A stretch of 64,000 nt of DNA, from contig DASXKN010000020.1 in assembly GCA_036496805.1 (NCBI GenBank), positions 137,201 to 201,200 of the forward strand, read 5' to 3'. This DNA comes from SZAS-103 sp036496805 (lineage in GTDB: Bacteria; Pseudomonadota; Gammaproteobacteria; Xanthomonadales; Xanthomonadaceae). Positions 35,090 through 44,419 of this stretch are shown piece after piece (position 1 is the first letter of the stretch; each line of letters opens with the position of its first letter). Under the pieces are notes generated by a model. It made no database searches. It was not told the origin of the DNA and saw only the letters and a program-made list of their open reading frames with translations. A program made the translations under genes and the position numbers.

Positions 35090-37888
35090 GTGCACCCGGA
35101 ACTCTGGGCCCGCGTCGCGCCACTGCTGGACGAGCTGCTCGACCTGCCCTCATCCGAGCGCGCCGGGCGCCTGGACGCGATCCAGCGCGCCGACCCGGAC
35201 GCCGCAGCCGAACTGCGGCGCCTGCTGGCCTACGAATTCACCGACCCCGACTTCCTCGCCACCTCGGTGGCGCAGGCCTCGGTCAACGCGCCCACGCCGG
35301 GCGCACGGGTCGGGCCGTACCGCCTGCTGCGCATGATCGGCGAAGGCGGCATGGGCCAGGTCTGGCTGGCCGAGCGCGCCGACGGCCTGTTCGAGCGCCG
35401 CGTCGCGCTCAAGCTCCTGCACCCGGGGCTGGCCGACACCAACCTGCGCGCGCGCTTCGACCGCGAGCGCCAGATCCTCGCCAGCCTCGGCCACGAGCAC
35501 GTCGGCCGCCTGCTCGATGCCGGCATCGCCATCGACGGCCAGCCCTACCTCGCGCTCGAATACGTCGAAGGCCAGTCGATCACCGCCTACGCGACCCAGC
35601 GTAAGTTGACCGTGGTGCAGAAGCTGCAACTGTTCCTGCAGGTGTGCAGCGCGGTCAGCCACGCGCACGCCAGCCTGGTCGTGCACCGCGACCTGAAGCC
35701 GTCGAACATCATGGTCACGCCGGGCGGCGCGGTGCGCTTGCTCGACTTCGGCATCGCCAAGCTGCTCGACGCGCCCGGCCGCGACACCACCAGCGAGACC
35801 ACGCGCGCCGGTTCGCGCGCCTTCACCCTGCACTACGCCGCGCCCGAGCAGATCCTCGGCGAGCAGGTCACCACCGCCACCGACGTGTACTCGCTCGGCG
35901 TGGTGCTCTACGAACTGCTCACCGGCTGCAAGCCCTACCGCATCCGCCGCGACACCGACGCCGAATGGGAAGAGGCGATCATCAGCGGCGAACCGACCCG
36001 TCCCTCGTCGGCCACGCGCGGCCGCGAGGACCTGATGACCCGCTCCGAGCGCCGCCTGCCGCGCGTGCTCAGCGGCGATCTCGACAACATCACCCTCAAG
36101 GCGCTGCACAAGCGGCCCGAGGACCGCTACCTGTCGGTCGAGGCCTTGGCCGCCGACATCAAGCGCTACCTCAGCGGCCGCCCGGTCGACGCGCACGCGA
36201 AGAACTACGGCTACCGCTTCGGCAAGTACATGCGCCGCAACGCGGTGCAGATCGCCGCGGTTGCCGCGGTGATCGCCCTGCTCGGCAGCGCGCTCTACGC
36301 CACCTGGTCGCAGCAGCGCGAGGCGAACGCGGAGGCGCAGCGCGCGCAGGCGATGCACGACTTCGTGATCGGCCTGTTCGAGCAGGCCGAAAAGGAAGCC
36401 GGGCCCGCGAACGCGGTCGACATCCGCCGCCTGCTCGACGCCGGCGTGCGCCGCACCAATGCCGAGTTCGCGCAGCAGCCCACCACGCGCGCCGAACTGC
36501 TGACCCTGATCGCGCGCATCCGCCTGCGCCTGGGCGACTATGCCGCGGCGATCGCGGTGCTCGACCTGCAGAAATCGGCGCTGTACACCGCGCCGGCCTC
36601 GGTGCAGATCGAATCGCTCGAGCTGCGCGGCGATGCCCTGCGCATGCTCGGCAAGCCGGCCCTGTGCCGCGACCTGCTGGTCGCGCACCAGGACCAGCTC
36701 GAGGATCGCGGCGAAGCCGCGCGCCGCGATGCGGCCGGCTACCAGTCCGTACTTGGCCGCTGCGAGCGGTCGCTCCAGAACGCTGGCGCCGCGCGGCTGC
36801 ACTTCCAGCGCGCGCTGGCGCTGCGCGAATCGCTCGCCAATCCCGGCGCCGAGCCGGCCGAGAGCCTGGTCGATCTCGCTGGCCTGGAAGCCGACGCCGG
36901 CCACGACAAGGTCGCGCTCGCGGGCATGCTCGATGCCTTGCAGCGGCTGCAGGCAAGCCACGACGAGCAGGGCCCGCTCGCGGTGTCGATCTGGCAAAAC
37001 CTGGGCAGCCTGTATCGCGAATCGGGCAATGGCACGGCCGCGGAGAACGCCTACCGCACGGCCGAACGCCTGGCGGTCGCGCTGTACGGCAACGAGCATC
37101 CGACCACGATCGATGCCGAACGCGGACTGGCGGCGATCTACGTCGACCAGGGCAAGCTCGACCAGGCCGAGGCGCTGTTCACCCAGGCGCAGGCGAAGCT
37201 GGTGAAGCTGCTCGGGCCCAACCATCCCGAGCTCGGCTCGATGAGCAACTCACTGGGCATCATCGCCTGGGAACGCGGCGACGTCGCCACCGCCGAGACG
37301 CAACTGCGCCGGGCGATCGCGTTGTGGACGAACACCTCGCGCCTGCACGGCGGCGTGTTCAACCTCGCGATGGTGCTGCACGGAGCCGGACGCGATGCGG
37401 AAGCCGAGCCGCTGGCGCAGCGCGCGCTGGCCCTGCGCGAGCAGCAGTTCGGCGACGGCAACGGGCTGGTCGGCGCGAGCCTGCGCCAGATCGGCGAGAT
37501 CAAGCTGGCGCAGAACGACACTGCCGCCGCAGAACCGCTGCTGTTGCGCGCGCAGGCGATCCTCGCCGCCGACTTCGGGCCGACCCACACGGCGACCGGC
37601 CAGGTGCAACTCGCGATCGCGCACCTGCGCATGGCGCAGCATCGCGATGCCGATGCCGCCGCGCTGGTCGCCGACATCGAGCGCCGCTTCCAGCCTTCCG
37701 ACGCCGAGCACCGCCGCCTGCTGTGGCGCGCGCGCACGCTGGCCGCGCAACTGCATTGCGCACAGCCGGCCGATGCCGTGCAAGGCCGGCGCGCCCTGGC
37801 GAAGGTGCTCGCCGAGATCGATGCGGAAATGCCGGTCAGCGTGGTCCGGCGCGCGACCGCGACGGCGCTGCACGCCTGCGGCGGTTGA
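35090..37888 (+). CDS. Transmembrane Ser/Thr protein kinase with TPR sensor domain, sigma-factor partner
   Basis: 932 residues with a GTG start (MHPELWARVAPLLDELLDL). A helical N-terminal region of about 80 residues (the LPSSERAGRLDAI segment, common in ECF-linked kinases) precedes the kinase domain: IGEGGMGQVWLAE, VALKLLHPG, HRDLKPSNIM, DFGIAKLL, HYAAPEQILG. A membrane helix (AAVAAVIALLGSALYATW) lies near residue 390. The outer part is a TPR array with repeats such as HPTTIDAERGLAAIYVDQGK. It differs from the tandem kinases further left in its N-terminal extension and TPR sequence. The gene ends 6 bp from convergent tdk. Confidence 0.9.
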   Translation: MHPELWARVAPLLDELLDLPSSERAGRLDAIQRADPDAAAELRRLLAYEFTDPDFLATSVAQASVNAPTPGARVGPYRLLRMIGEGGMGQVWLAERADGLFERRVALKLLHPGLADTNLRARFDRERQILASLGHEHVGRLLDAGIAIDGQPYLALEYVEGQSITAYATQRKLTVVQKLQLFLQVCSAVSHAHASLVVHRDLKPSNIMVTPGGAVRLLDFGIAKLLDAPGRDTTSETTRAGSRAFTLHYAAPEQILGEQVTTATDVYSLGVVLYELLTGCKPYRIRRDTDAEWEEAIISGEPTRPSSATRGREDLMTRSERRLPRVLSGDLDNITLKALHKRPEDRYLSVEALAADIKRYLSGRPVDAHAKNYGYRFGKYMRRNAVQIAAVAAVIALLGSALYATWSQQREANAEAQRAQAMHDFVIGLFEQAEKEAGPANAVDIRRLLDAGVRRTNAEFAQQPTTRAELLTLIARIRLRLGDYAAAIAVLDLQKSALYTAPASVQIESLELRGDALRMLGKPALCRDLLVAHQDQLEDRGEAARRDAAGYQSVLGRCERSLQNAGAARLHFQRALALRESLANPGAEPAESLVDLAGLEADAGHDKVALAGMLDALQRLQASHDEQGPLAVSIWQNLGSLYRESGNGTAAENAYRTAERLAVALYGNEHPTTIDAERGLAAIYVDQGKLDQAEALFTQAQAKLVKLLGPNHPELGSMSNSLGIIAWERGDVATAETQLRRAIALWTNTSRLHGGVFNLAMVLHGAGRDAEAEPLAQRALALREQQFGDGNGLVGASLRQIGEIKLAQNDTAAAEPLLLRAQAILAADFGPTHTATGQVQLAIAHLRMAQHRDADAAALVADIERRFQPSDAEHRRLLWRARTLAAQLHCAQPADAVQGRRALAKVLAEIDAEMPVSVVRRATATALHACGG

Positions 37889-37894
37889 GGATCG

Positions 37895-38527
37895 TCACGA
37901 CTCCGGCGTCTGCCGCGGCGCGTCCCGCGGCAATGGAATCCCGCCCTCGCCGGCCATCGCCTTCTTGAACTCCGCGCGACTGACCGAGACGTAGCGCTCG
38001 TTGCCGCCGATCTCGACCTGCGGGCCCTGCTTCACGACGCGGCCGCGTTCGTCCACGCGCACCACCATCGTCGCCTTCTTGCCGCTGTGGCAGATCGTCT
38101 TGATCTCCACCAGCTCGTCGGCCCACGCGAGCAGGTACTGGCTGCCTTCGAACAGCTCGCCGCGGAAATCGGTGCGCAAGCCGTACGCGAGCACCGGAAT
38201 GCGCAGGCGATCGACGACCTCGCCGAGCTGCCAGACCTGCGCGCGCGCAAGGAACTGCGCCTCGTCCACCAGGACACAATGCAGCGGACCGCGGGCGGCG
38301 ATGTCCTCGTCCACCAGCGCTTCGAGGTCGTCCTCGCGGCCAAAGACGAGTCCTTCCGCCTTCAGGCCGATGCGCGAGCTCACCACGCCGGCGCCGTGAC
38401 GGTCGTCCATGCCGGGGACGAGGATGAGCGTGCGCATGCCGCGTTCGCGGTAGTTGTGCGCGCTCTGCAGCAGGGTCGTGGTCTTTCCGGCGTTCATCGC
38501 CGAATAGTAGAAGTACAGCTTGGCCAT
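37895..38527 (-). CDS. tdk: Thymidine kinase (type II)
   Basis: 210 residues. Salvage enzyme phosphorylating thymidine to dTMP. The P-loop FYYSAMNAGKTTTLL, VLVDEAQFL (Walker B/Glu), AYGLRTDFRGELFEGS and IGGNERYVSVSR are conserved in order. Compared with E. coli TDK, the structural zinc site is eroded: TICHSG replaces the TICFCG pattern, and VSVSRAEF replaces VSVCRKHY, so most of the Cys/His ligands are missing. The start MAKLYFYYS at 38527 is the canonical one. Divergent from the helicase gene. Confidence 0.93.
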   Translation of the reverse strand: MAKLYFYYSAMNAGKTTTLLQSAHNYRERGMRTLILVPGMDDRHGAGVVSSRIGLKAEGLVFGREDDLEALVDEDIAARGPLHCVLVDEAQFLARAQVWQLGEVVDRLRIPVLAYGLRTDFRGELFEGSQYLLAWADELVEIKTICHSGKKATMVVRVDERGRVVKQGPQVEIGGNERYVSVSRAEFKKAMAGEGGIPLPRDAPRQTPES

Positions 38528-38582
38528 GCTTCGCCACGCGCCGGACGGGCCGACGATCATAGCAATCGGCTGTAGGCGCGAG

Positions 38583-38599
38583 CCGCTACACTGTGCGGC
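38583..38599 (+). promoter_or_regulatory. Putative promoter -10 region of the helicase gene
   Basis: GCCGCTACACTG here is identical to the 12-mer upstream of ltaE (5441), with TACACT as the likely -10 element, 28 bp before the ATG. No clear -35. Confidence 0.35.
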
Positions 38600-38619
38600 C
38601 TTTCCGGACCTGCGATCGC

Positions 38620-40611
38620 ATGCGCGGACTCAACCCCGACCAGCTCGCCGCCGTGCGCCACTGCGAAGGCCCGCTGCTGGTGCTGGCTGGCGCGGGCAGC
38701 GGCAAGACCCGGGTGATCACCGAGAAGATCGCGTACCTGGTGCGCGAACGCGGGGTATCGCCGAAGCATATCGCCGCGATCACCTTCACCAACAAGGCCG
38801 CGCGCGAGATGCGCGAGCGCGTGGGCAAGCTGCTGCCGGGCGAGAGCGGCGAGGGGCTCACGGTCTGCACCTTCCATGCGCTCGGCCTGCGCTTCCTGCA
38901 CGTCGAGCACGAACGCGCGGGACTGCGCCGCGGCTTCTCGGTGTTCGACGCCGACGACGCGCTGGCGCAGATCCGCGAACTCGCCGGCGCCGGCGTCAAG
39001 CCCGATGCGGTCGAGGCCTTGCGGCAACTGGTCTCGCGGGCGAAGAACGAAGGCCTCTCGCCGGAACAGGCGCAGGCCGCGGCCGGCAGTCCGCGCGAGC
39101 GCGAGGCGGCCGGCGTCTATGCGCGCTACCAGGAACGCCTGGCGGCGTTCAACGCGGTCGACTTCGACGACCTGATCCGGCTTCCGCTGCAACTGCTCGA
39201 AGGCGACGACCTGCTCGCCGCCGCCTGGCGCGAGCGCATCCGCCACCTGCTCGTCGACGAATGCCAGGACACCAACGGCGCGCAGTACCGCCTGCTGAAA
39301 GTGCTGGCGGGCACGCGCGGCCAGCTCACCTGCGTGGGCGACGACGACCAGAGCATCTACGCCTGGCGCGGCGCCAATCCCGAAAACCTCGACGCACTCG
39401 CGCGCGACTACCCGAGCCTGCGCGTGATCAAGCTCGAGCAGAACTACCGCTGCGCCGCGCGCATCCTGCGCGCCGCCAACGCGCTGATCGCGAACAACCC
39501 GCACGCGCATCCCAAGCAGCTCTGGAGCCGGCTCGACGAGGGTGGTCCGATCCGCGTGTGGTCGTGCAAGGACAACGAGGCCGAGGCGCAGCGCGTCGCT
39601 GGCGAGATCGACTTCCTGCGGCAGTCGCGCAAGTGCGAGCCCGGCGAGTTCGCGATCCTGTTCCGCGGCGGCCACCAGTCGCGGGCGCTGGAGAAGGCGC
39701 TGCAACTGGTACGCGTGCCTTATCACCTCACCGGCGGCACCGCCTTCCTCGACCGCGGCGAAGTAAAGGACCTGCTCGCCTGGCTGCGCGTGCTCGCCAA
39801 TCCCGACGACGATGCGGCCTTCCTGCGCGCGATCGGTTCGCCGAAACGCGAAGCCGGCGCGACCACGCTGACGAAGCTCGCCGAACTCGCGCGCCACGCC
39901 AGCCTGCCGCTGGCGCGCGCGGCGATGCAGTCGTCGTTGCTGAAAAACCTGCCCGCGCGCGGCGCGGCCGGCATCGCCGAATTCACCGGCATTCTTGCGA
40001 AGCTGCGCGAAGACGCCGAGCGCCTGTCGCCGTCGGACCTGTGCAAGCAGGCCGCCGAACGCAGCGGCCTGCTCGCGGCGCTGCGCGCACAGTGCAAGGG
40101 CGATGCCGACTTCGCACGACGCAAGGGCCACCTCGACGAACTCGCCGACTGGTTCAAGTCCGACAAGAGCCGTGACGCGCCGCCGTCGGCCGGCTCGCTC
40201 GCCGCGCAACTCGCCCTGCTTTCGCACGCCGATCGCGGCGAACCCGGCAATGCGGTGCGGCTGATGAGCCTGCACGCCGCCAAGGGACTGGAGTTCCGCC
40301 ACGTCTTCATCGTCGGCTGCGAGGACGGCACGTTGCCGCACGAAGCCAGCCTCGAGGAAGGCCGCCTCGAGGAGGAGCGTCGCCTGTTCTACGTCGGCAT
40401 CACCCGCGCCAAGGAATCGCTGCACCTGTCGCACAGCCGCGAGACGAAACGCTGGGGCGGCATCGAACAGCGCCGCCCCAGCCGCTTCCTCGACGAGTTG
40501 CCCGCCGCCGACCTCCACCGCGACGGCGCCGATCCCGAACTCGACGCGGCCCATCGCAAGCAGCGAACGAGCGCGCAGTTCAGCGCGATCGCAGCCCTGC
40601 TGGGGGATTGA
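38620..40611 (+). CDS. rep: Rep-type superfamily 1A DNA helicase
   Basis: 663 residues, close to E. coli Rep (673). A 3'-5' helicase that helps replication forks through protein blocks and restart. Motifs in order: Q motif LNPDQLAAVRH, Walker A VLAGAGSGKTRVI, motif Ia TFTNKAAREM, motif II LLVDECQDTNGAQ, motif III GDDDQSIYAWRGA, motif IV LEQNYRC, motif V VRLMSLHAAKGLEF, motif VI RRLFYVGITRAKESL. It begins MRGLNPDQLAAV, as Rep does, and lacks the long UvrD C-terminus. PcrA/UvrD is less likely. Confidence 0.92.
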   Translation: MRGLNPDQLAAVRHCEGPLLVLAGAGSGKTRVITEKIAYLVRERGVSPKHIAAITFTNKAAREMRERVGKLLPGESGEGLTVCTFHALGLRFLHVEHERAGLRRGFSVFDADDALAQIRELAGAGVKPDAVEALRQLVSRAKNEGLSPEQAQAAAGSPREREAAGVYARYQERLAAFNAVDFDDLIRLPLQLLEGDDLLAAAWRERIRHLLVDECQDTNGAQYRLLKVLAGTRGQLTCVGDDDQSIYAWRGANPENLDALARDYPSLRVIKLEQNYRCAARILRAANALIANNPHAHPKQLWSRLDEGGPIRVWSCKDNEAEAQRVAGEIDFLRQSRKCEPGEFAILFRGGHQSRALEKALQLVRVPYHLTGGTAFLDRGEVKDLLAWLRVLANPDDDAAFLRAIGSPKREAGATTLTKLAELARHASLPLARAAMQSSLLKNLPARGAAGIAEFTGILAKLREDAERLSPSDLCKQAAERSGLLAALRAQCKGDADFARRKGHLDELADWFKSDKSRDAPPSAGSLAAQLALLSHADRGEPGNAVRLMSLHAAKGLEFRHVFIVGCEDGTLPHEASLEEGRLEEERRLFYVGITRAKESLHLSHSRETKRWGGIEQRRPSRFLDELPAADLHRDGADPELDAAHRKQRTSAQFSAIAALLGD

Positions 40612-40697
40612 CAACCCCGGCTTCGCTTCCCTGCACGCCCGCCAGCCGGTATTCTGTCCGGCCGCTTTCGGTGCCATCGCCCCTCAGGAGTACACCC

Positions 40698-41720
40698 ATG
40701 AACCGTCTGAAACTTCTGGCCGTTGCCAGCCTGAGCGCCCTGGCGCTGTCCGCCTGCACCGGGGACAAGAACCAGGCCGCGAAGGACCCGGTCACCGCTG
40801 CCCAGGACCTGTCCGCCGCCCTGCGCGCCAATGATTTCAACCGGCTCACCCACATCATGGTGCCGCCGGAGGACTACGCGAAGCTCGAGCAGCGCTACAA
40901 GGACGAGGCGGCCAAGAAGCCCGCGCCCTCGGCCGAGGAGAGCAAGCAGTTCGCCGACCAGATGGCCAACCTCACCGGTCCCGACGCCGAGACCAAGATC
41001 TTCGCCGACATCCAGCCCAAGCTGGCGCAGATGGGCCCGCAGATCCCGATGGGCGTGGCGATGATGAGCGGCATGGCTGGCCAGTCGATCGACAACAATC
41101 CCAAGCTCAGCCCGGACGAGAAGACCCAGGCGAAAGCCCTGCTCACCGCGGTCACCAAGTGGGCGTCGTCGGCGCCGCTGGCCGACCCGGACAAGGCCAA
41201 GCAGGCCATCCATGTCGTCGTGACCACGGCGCGCGACCTCAAGCTGACCACGCTCGAGGCCTCGCAGAAGCTCACCTTCGCCGAGACGGTGGACAAGGTC
41301 GGCATCGCCTTCGGCGGCCTGCGCAAGACGATGGCCGTGTACGGTTTCGACACCGACAAGGCGTTCGACAGCGTGAAGGTCGTGAAGAAGTCCGAGGACG
41401 GCGACAAGGCCGTGGTGACGATCAGCTACAGCCTGCTCGACACCCCGGTGACCGGCGACGTCGCCATGATCAAGCGCGACGGTCACTGGTACAGCGCCGA
41501 CCTGGTCAAGAGCATCGAGGACTCGCTGGCGAACAAGCCCGCCGAGGCCGCGCCGGCCATGGCCGCCCCGATGGCCCCGGCCGCACCGGATGCCAACGCC
41601 ATGCCGCAGGACGCGAACGCCCCCGGCGCCGACTCCGCCGCCAACGACCAGGCCGCGCCGGCTCCCGCCGAAGCGCCGGCTTCCCCGGCCAGCGACGCCG
41701 CCTCCCCCGGCACCAACTGA
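40698..41720 (+). CDS. Predicted lipoprotein with acidic/Ala-Pro-rich tail, unknown function
   Basis: 340 residues. Lipoprotein signal MNRLKLLAVASLSALALSAC with lipobox LSAC; the ribosome site is CAGGAG. A helical, Lys/Asp-rich domain of about 260 residues follows, including repeated Met/Gly segments (MGPQIPMGVAMMSGMAG). From about 275 onward it is a disordered Ala/Pro/Asp tail (APAPAEAPASPA). A short DUF4878/SnoaL-like beta stretch (GDKAVVTISYSLLDTPV...DGHWYSADL) near residue 235-275 suggests an NTF2-like fold, but this is tentative. Similar in style, though not obviously homologous, to the lipoprotein at the left end of the window. Confidence 0.75.
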   Translation: MNRLKLLAVASLSALALSACTGDKNQAAKDPVTAAQDLSAALRANDFNRLTHIMVPPEDYAKLEQRYKDEAAKKPAPSAEESKQFADQMANLTGPDAETKIFADIQPKLAQMGPQIPMGVAMMSGMAGQSIDNNPKLSPDEKTQAKALLTAVTKWASSAPLADPDKAKQAIHVVVTTARDLKLTTLEASQKLTFAETVDKVGIAFGGLRKTMAVYGFDTDKAFDSVKVVKKSEDGDKAVVTISYSLLDTPVTGDVAMIKRDGHWYSADLVKSIEDSLANKPAEAAPAMAAPMAPAAPDANAMPQDANAPGADSAANDQAAPAPAEAPASPASDAASPGTN

Positions 41721-41753
41721 GCCGACGCATCTCCGTCGAGCTTTCGGGATAAC

Positions 41754-41784
41754 CTTCGGCGGCGCGCATGCGCGCCGTCCGAAG
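41754..41784. promoter_or_regulatory. Large palindrome just upstream of plsB
   Basis: An 18-bp perfect palindrome, CGGCGCGCATGCGCGCCG (41760-41777), is extended by CTTCGG/CCGAAG arms (41754-41759 and 41779-41784) with one bulged T. It sits 7 bp before the chosen plsB ATG, with no T tract. It could end the lipoprotein transcript, bind a dimeric regulator, or fold in the plsB leader. Confidence 0.5.
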
Positions 41785-41791
41785 CCCGCCG

Positions 41792-44314
41792 ATGACCGAC
41801 TCATCCACCGCCACGATCGCGCCCCCGCGTCGGGCGCCATGGTGGGCGCTGCTGCTGGGCAGGCTGCTCGATCCGTGGATCCGACTGCGGATCGAACCGG
41901 CCGATGAAGTCGCCGCACTCGCCGCCGACACGCGGCCGTTGTGCTTCGTGCTCGAACGCTACGGCCTGTCGAGTGCGCTCATCCTCGAACGCGCCTGCCG
42001 CGAAGCGGGCCTGCCTTCGCCGCTGACGCCGCGGGCCGGCGATCCGCTCGGCCGCCAGCGCGCCTACATCGCGCTTTCGCGCCGGCGCGCCTCGTGGTTC
42101 GGGCGGCCGCGCACGCGCACCCATTCGGAGAGCCTGGCGAAGCTGCTCGAGCGCCAGCGCAGCCAGCCCGACCTCGACATCCAGCTCGTGCCGGTGTCGA
42201 TCTTCGTCGGCCGCGCGCCGGACCGGCAGTCGGGCTGGTTCTCGGTGCTGTTCTCGGAGAACTGGGAACTGGTCGGACGCTTCCGCCGCTTCCTGTCGAT
42301 CCTGCTCAACGGCCGCAACACCATCGTCCAGTTCGCCGCACCGGTGCCGCTGCGCACGGCGATCGCCGAGCAACTGCCGCCCGAACGCACGGTGCGCAAG
42401 CTCTCGCGCGTGCTGCGCGTGCACTTCGCGCGCATCCGCGCGGCCATCATCGGCCCGGACCTGTCGCACCGCAGGCTGCTGGTCGACAAGGTGCTGGCCA
42501 CCGACGCGGTGCGCCAGGCGATCGCCGACCAGGCGCGCAAGGACAACAAGCCGGTCGAGGACGCGTGGCGCAAGGCGCACGCGATGGCGTGGGAGATCGC
42601 GGCGGACTATTCGCATCCGGTCGTGCGCTCGCTGTCCTTCATGCTCACGCCGTTCTGGAACCGCATCTACGACGGCGTCGAAGTCCACCACCTCGAAACG
42701 CTCAAGGACATCGCGCCCGGGCACGAAGTGGTCTACGTGCCTTCGCACCGCAGCCACATGGACTACCTGCTGCTGTCCTACCTCCTGTATTCGCACGGCA
42801 TCGTGCCGCCGCACATCGTGGCCGGCGTCAACCTCAACATGCCGGTGATCGGCTCGCTGTTGCGCAAGGGCGGCGCCTTCTTCATCCGCCGCAGCATCCG
42901 CGGCAGCGCGATGTATTCGACCGTGCTCAGCGAATACGTGGCCCTGCTCGTGGGCGAGGGTTTCTCGCTGGAGTACTTCATCGAGGGTGGCCGCTCGCGC
43001 ACCGGGCGCCTGCTGCAGCCGCAGGGCGGCATGCTGGCGATGACCGTGCGCGGCTTCCTGCGCGAACCGCGCCGACCGATCGTGTTCCAGCCGGTGTACC
43101 TGGGCTACGAGAAGGTGATGGAAGGCAAGAGCTACCTCGACGAGCTCACCGGCCGGCCCAAGCAGAAGGAGACCGTATGGGCGCTGCTGCGCGGCGCCTT
43201 CGGCATCCTGCGCAACCGCTACGGGCGGGTGGCGGTGAGCTTCGGCGAACCAATCAGGCTCGACGACGTCCTCGCGGCGCGGGCGCCCGACTGGCGGCAA
43301 CGGCCGATCGCCGGCGACGAGCGCCCGAAGTGGTTGCGCGAAGCGGTCGACGACCTTGCCCTGCGCATCCAGGTGAACATCAACCGCTGCGCCGACGTCA
43401 ATCCGATCAACCTGCTCGCCCTGACCGTGCTGTCGAGCCCGAAGCACGCGATGGCCGAAGCCGACCTGCTGGAGCTGATCGCGCTGTACAAGCGCCTGCT
43501 CGCGGCCACGCCCTATTCCGACCGCGTCACCGTCACCCACATGGAGCCGTTCCAGATCGTCGAGTACGGCGAGACCATGGGAGTCCTCCAGCGCACCGCG
43601 CATCCGCTCGGCGACGTGCTGTCGATGGACGAGGAAACCGCGGTGCTGCAGACGTACTACCGCAACAACGTCCTGCACCTGTTCAATGCCGCGGCGTGGG
43701 TCGCCTGCTGCTTCCAGAACAACCGCCGCATGAGCCGCGACGGCGTGCTGCGCCTGGGCCGCACGCTGTACCCGTTCCTCCAGAACGAGCTCTTCCTGCC
43801 GTGGACGCCGGAACAGTACGTCGAGCGCGTGCAGGCAACCATCGAGCTGTTCATCGCCGAAGGCCTGCTCACCTTCGATGCGGCGTCGGGTTACCTCGGC
43901 CGCGGCCCCGGCCAGACCGACGAGGTGTTCCGCCTGCGCACGATCGCGCACAGCCTGCAGCAGGCGTTCGAGCGCTACTTCATCGCGGTCGCGGTGCTGG
44001 TGAAGAACGGCCCGCGCACGCTCTCGGTGGGCGAGCTCGAGAACCTGTGCCAGATGACCGCGCAGCGGCTGTCCCTGCTGTATGCGGACACCGCGCCGGA
44101 GTTCTTCGACAAGTCATTGTTCCGCGGTTTCATCAACAAGCTGCGCGAGCTGGGCGTGGTGAAGACCGACGAGAACGGCAAGCTCGACTTCGGCGAACAG
44201 CTCGAAGCCTGGGCCAAGGACGCCAAGCTGATCCTCGGCCGCGAACTGCGGCACACGATCCTGAAAGTGACGCCGGAGACGGCGCGCGGCGCGCCGCCCG
44301 CTTCCGCCGCCTGA
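41792..44314 (+). CDS. plsB: Glycerol-3-phosphate 1-O-acyltransferase
   Basis: 840 residues, the long PlsB type. Acylates sn-1 of glycerol-3-phosphate using acyl-ACP or acyl-CoA, the first step of phospholipid synthesis, at the inner membrane. The acyltransferase blocks are intact: VPSHRSHMDYLLLSY (HX4D, His about 319), GGAFFIRRS, EYFIEGGRSRTGR and PIVFQPVYLGYEKV. I chose MTDSSTATIAPP at 41792; an upstream ATG at 41768 lies inside a palindrome. Convergent with the S53 peptidase array, 105 bp apart. Confidence 0.95.
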   Translation: MTDSSTATIAPPRRAPWWALLLGRLLDPWIRLRIEPADEVAALAADTRPLCFVLERYGLSSALILERACREAGLPSPLTPRAGDPLGRQRAYIALSRRRASWFGRPRTRTHSESLAKLLERQRSQPDLDIQLVPVSIFVGRAPDRQSGWFSVLFSENWELVGRFRRFLSILLNGRNTIVQFAAPVPLRTAIAEQLPPERTVRKLSRVLRVHFARIRAAIIGPDLSHRRLLVDKVLATDAVRQAIADQARKDNKPVEDAWRKAHAMAWEIAADYSHPVVRSLSFMLTPFWNRIYDGVEVHHLETLKDIAPGHEVVYVPSHRSHMDYLLLSYLLYSHGIVPPHIVAGVNLNMPVIGSLLRKGGAFFIRRSIRGSAMYSTVLSEYVALLVGEGFSLEYFIEGGRSRTGRLLQPQGGMLAMTVRGFLREPRRPIVFQPVYLGYEKVMEGKSYLDELTGRPKQKETVWALLRGAFGILRNRYGRVAVSFGEPIRLDDVLAARAPDWRQRPIAGDERPKWLREAVDDLALRIQVNINRCADVNPINLLALTVLSSPKHAMAEADLLELIALYKRLLAATPYSDRVTVTHMEPFQIVEYGETMGVLQRTAHPLGDVLSMDEETAVLQTYYRNNVLHLFNAAAWVACCFQNNRRMSRDGVLRLGRTLYPFLQNELFLPWTPEQYVERVQATIELFIAEGLLTFDAASGYLGRGPGQTDEVFRLRTIAHSLQQAFERYFIAVAVLVKNGPRTLSVGELENLCQMTAQRLSLLYADTAPEFFDKSLFRGFINKLRELGVVKTDENGKLDFGEQLEAWAKDAKLILGRELRHTILKVTPETARGAPPASAA

Positions 44315-44326
44315 CGGATGCAACGC

Positions 44327-44392
44327 GCGGGCGGACCGACGCCCGCCGCCGGTGTGGCCGCGGTGCGCTGGAAGCCTCGCGGATGGCGAGGC
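44327..44392. terminator. Two hairpins between convergent plsB and the S53 array
   Basis: GCGGGCG/CGCCCGC (44327-44333 with 44340-44346) and GCCTCGC/GCGAGGC with loop GGATG (44374-44380 with 44386-44392). They may stop transcription from both sides; there are no long T tracts. Confidence 0.45.
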
Positions 44393-44419
44393 CGTTCTTC
44401 GTCCCGCAGTACCTTCCGC

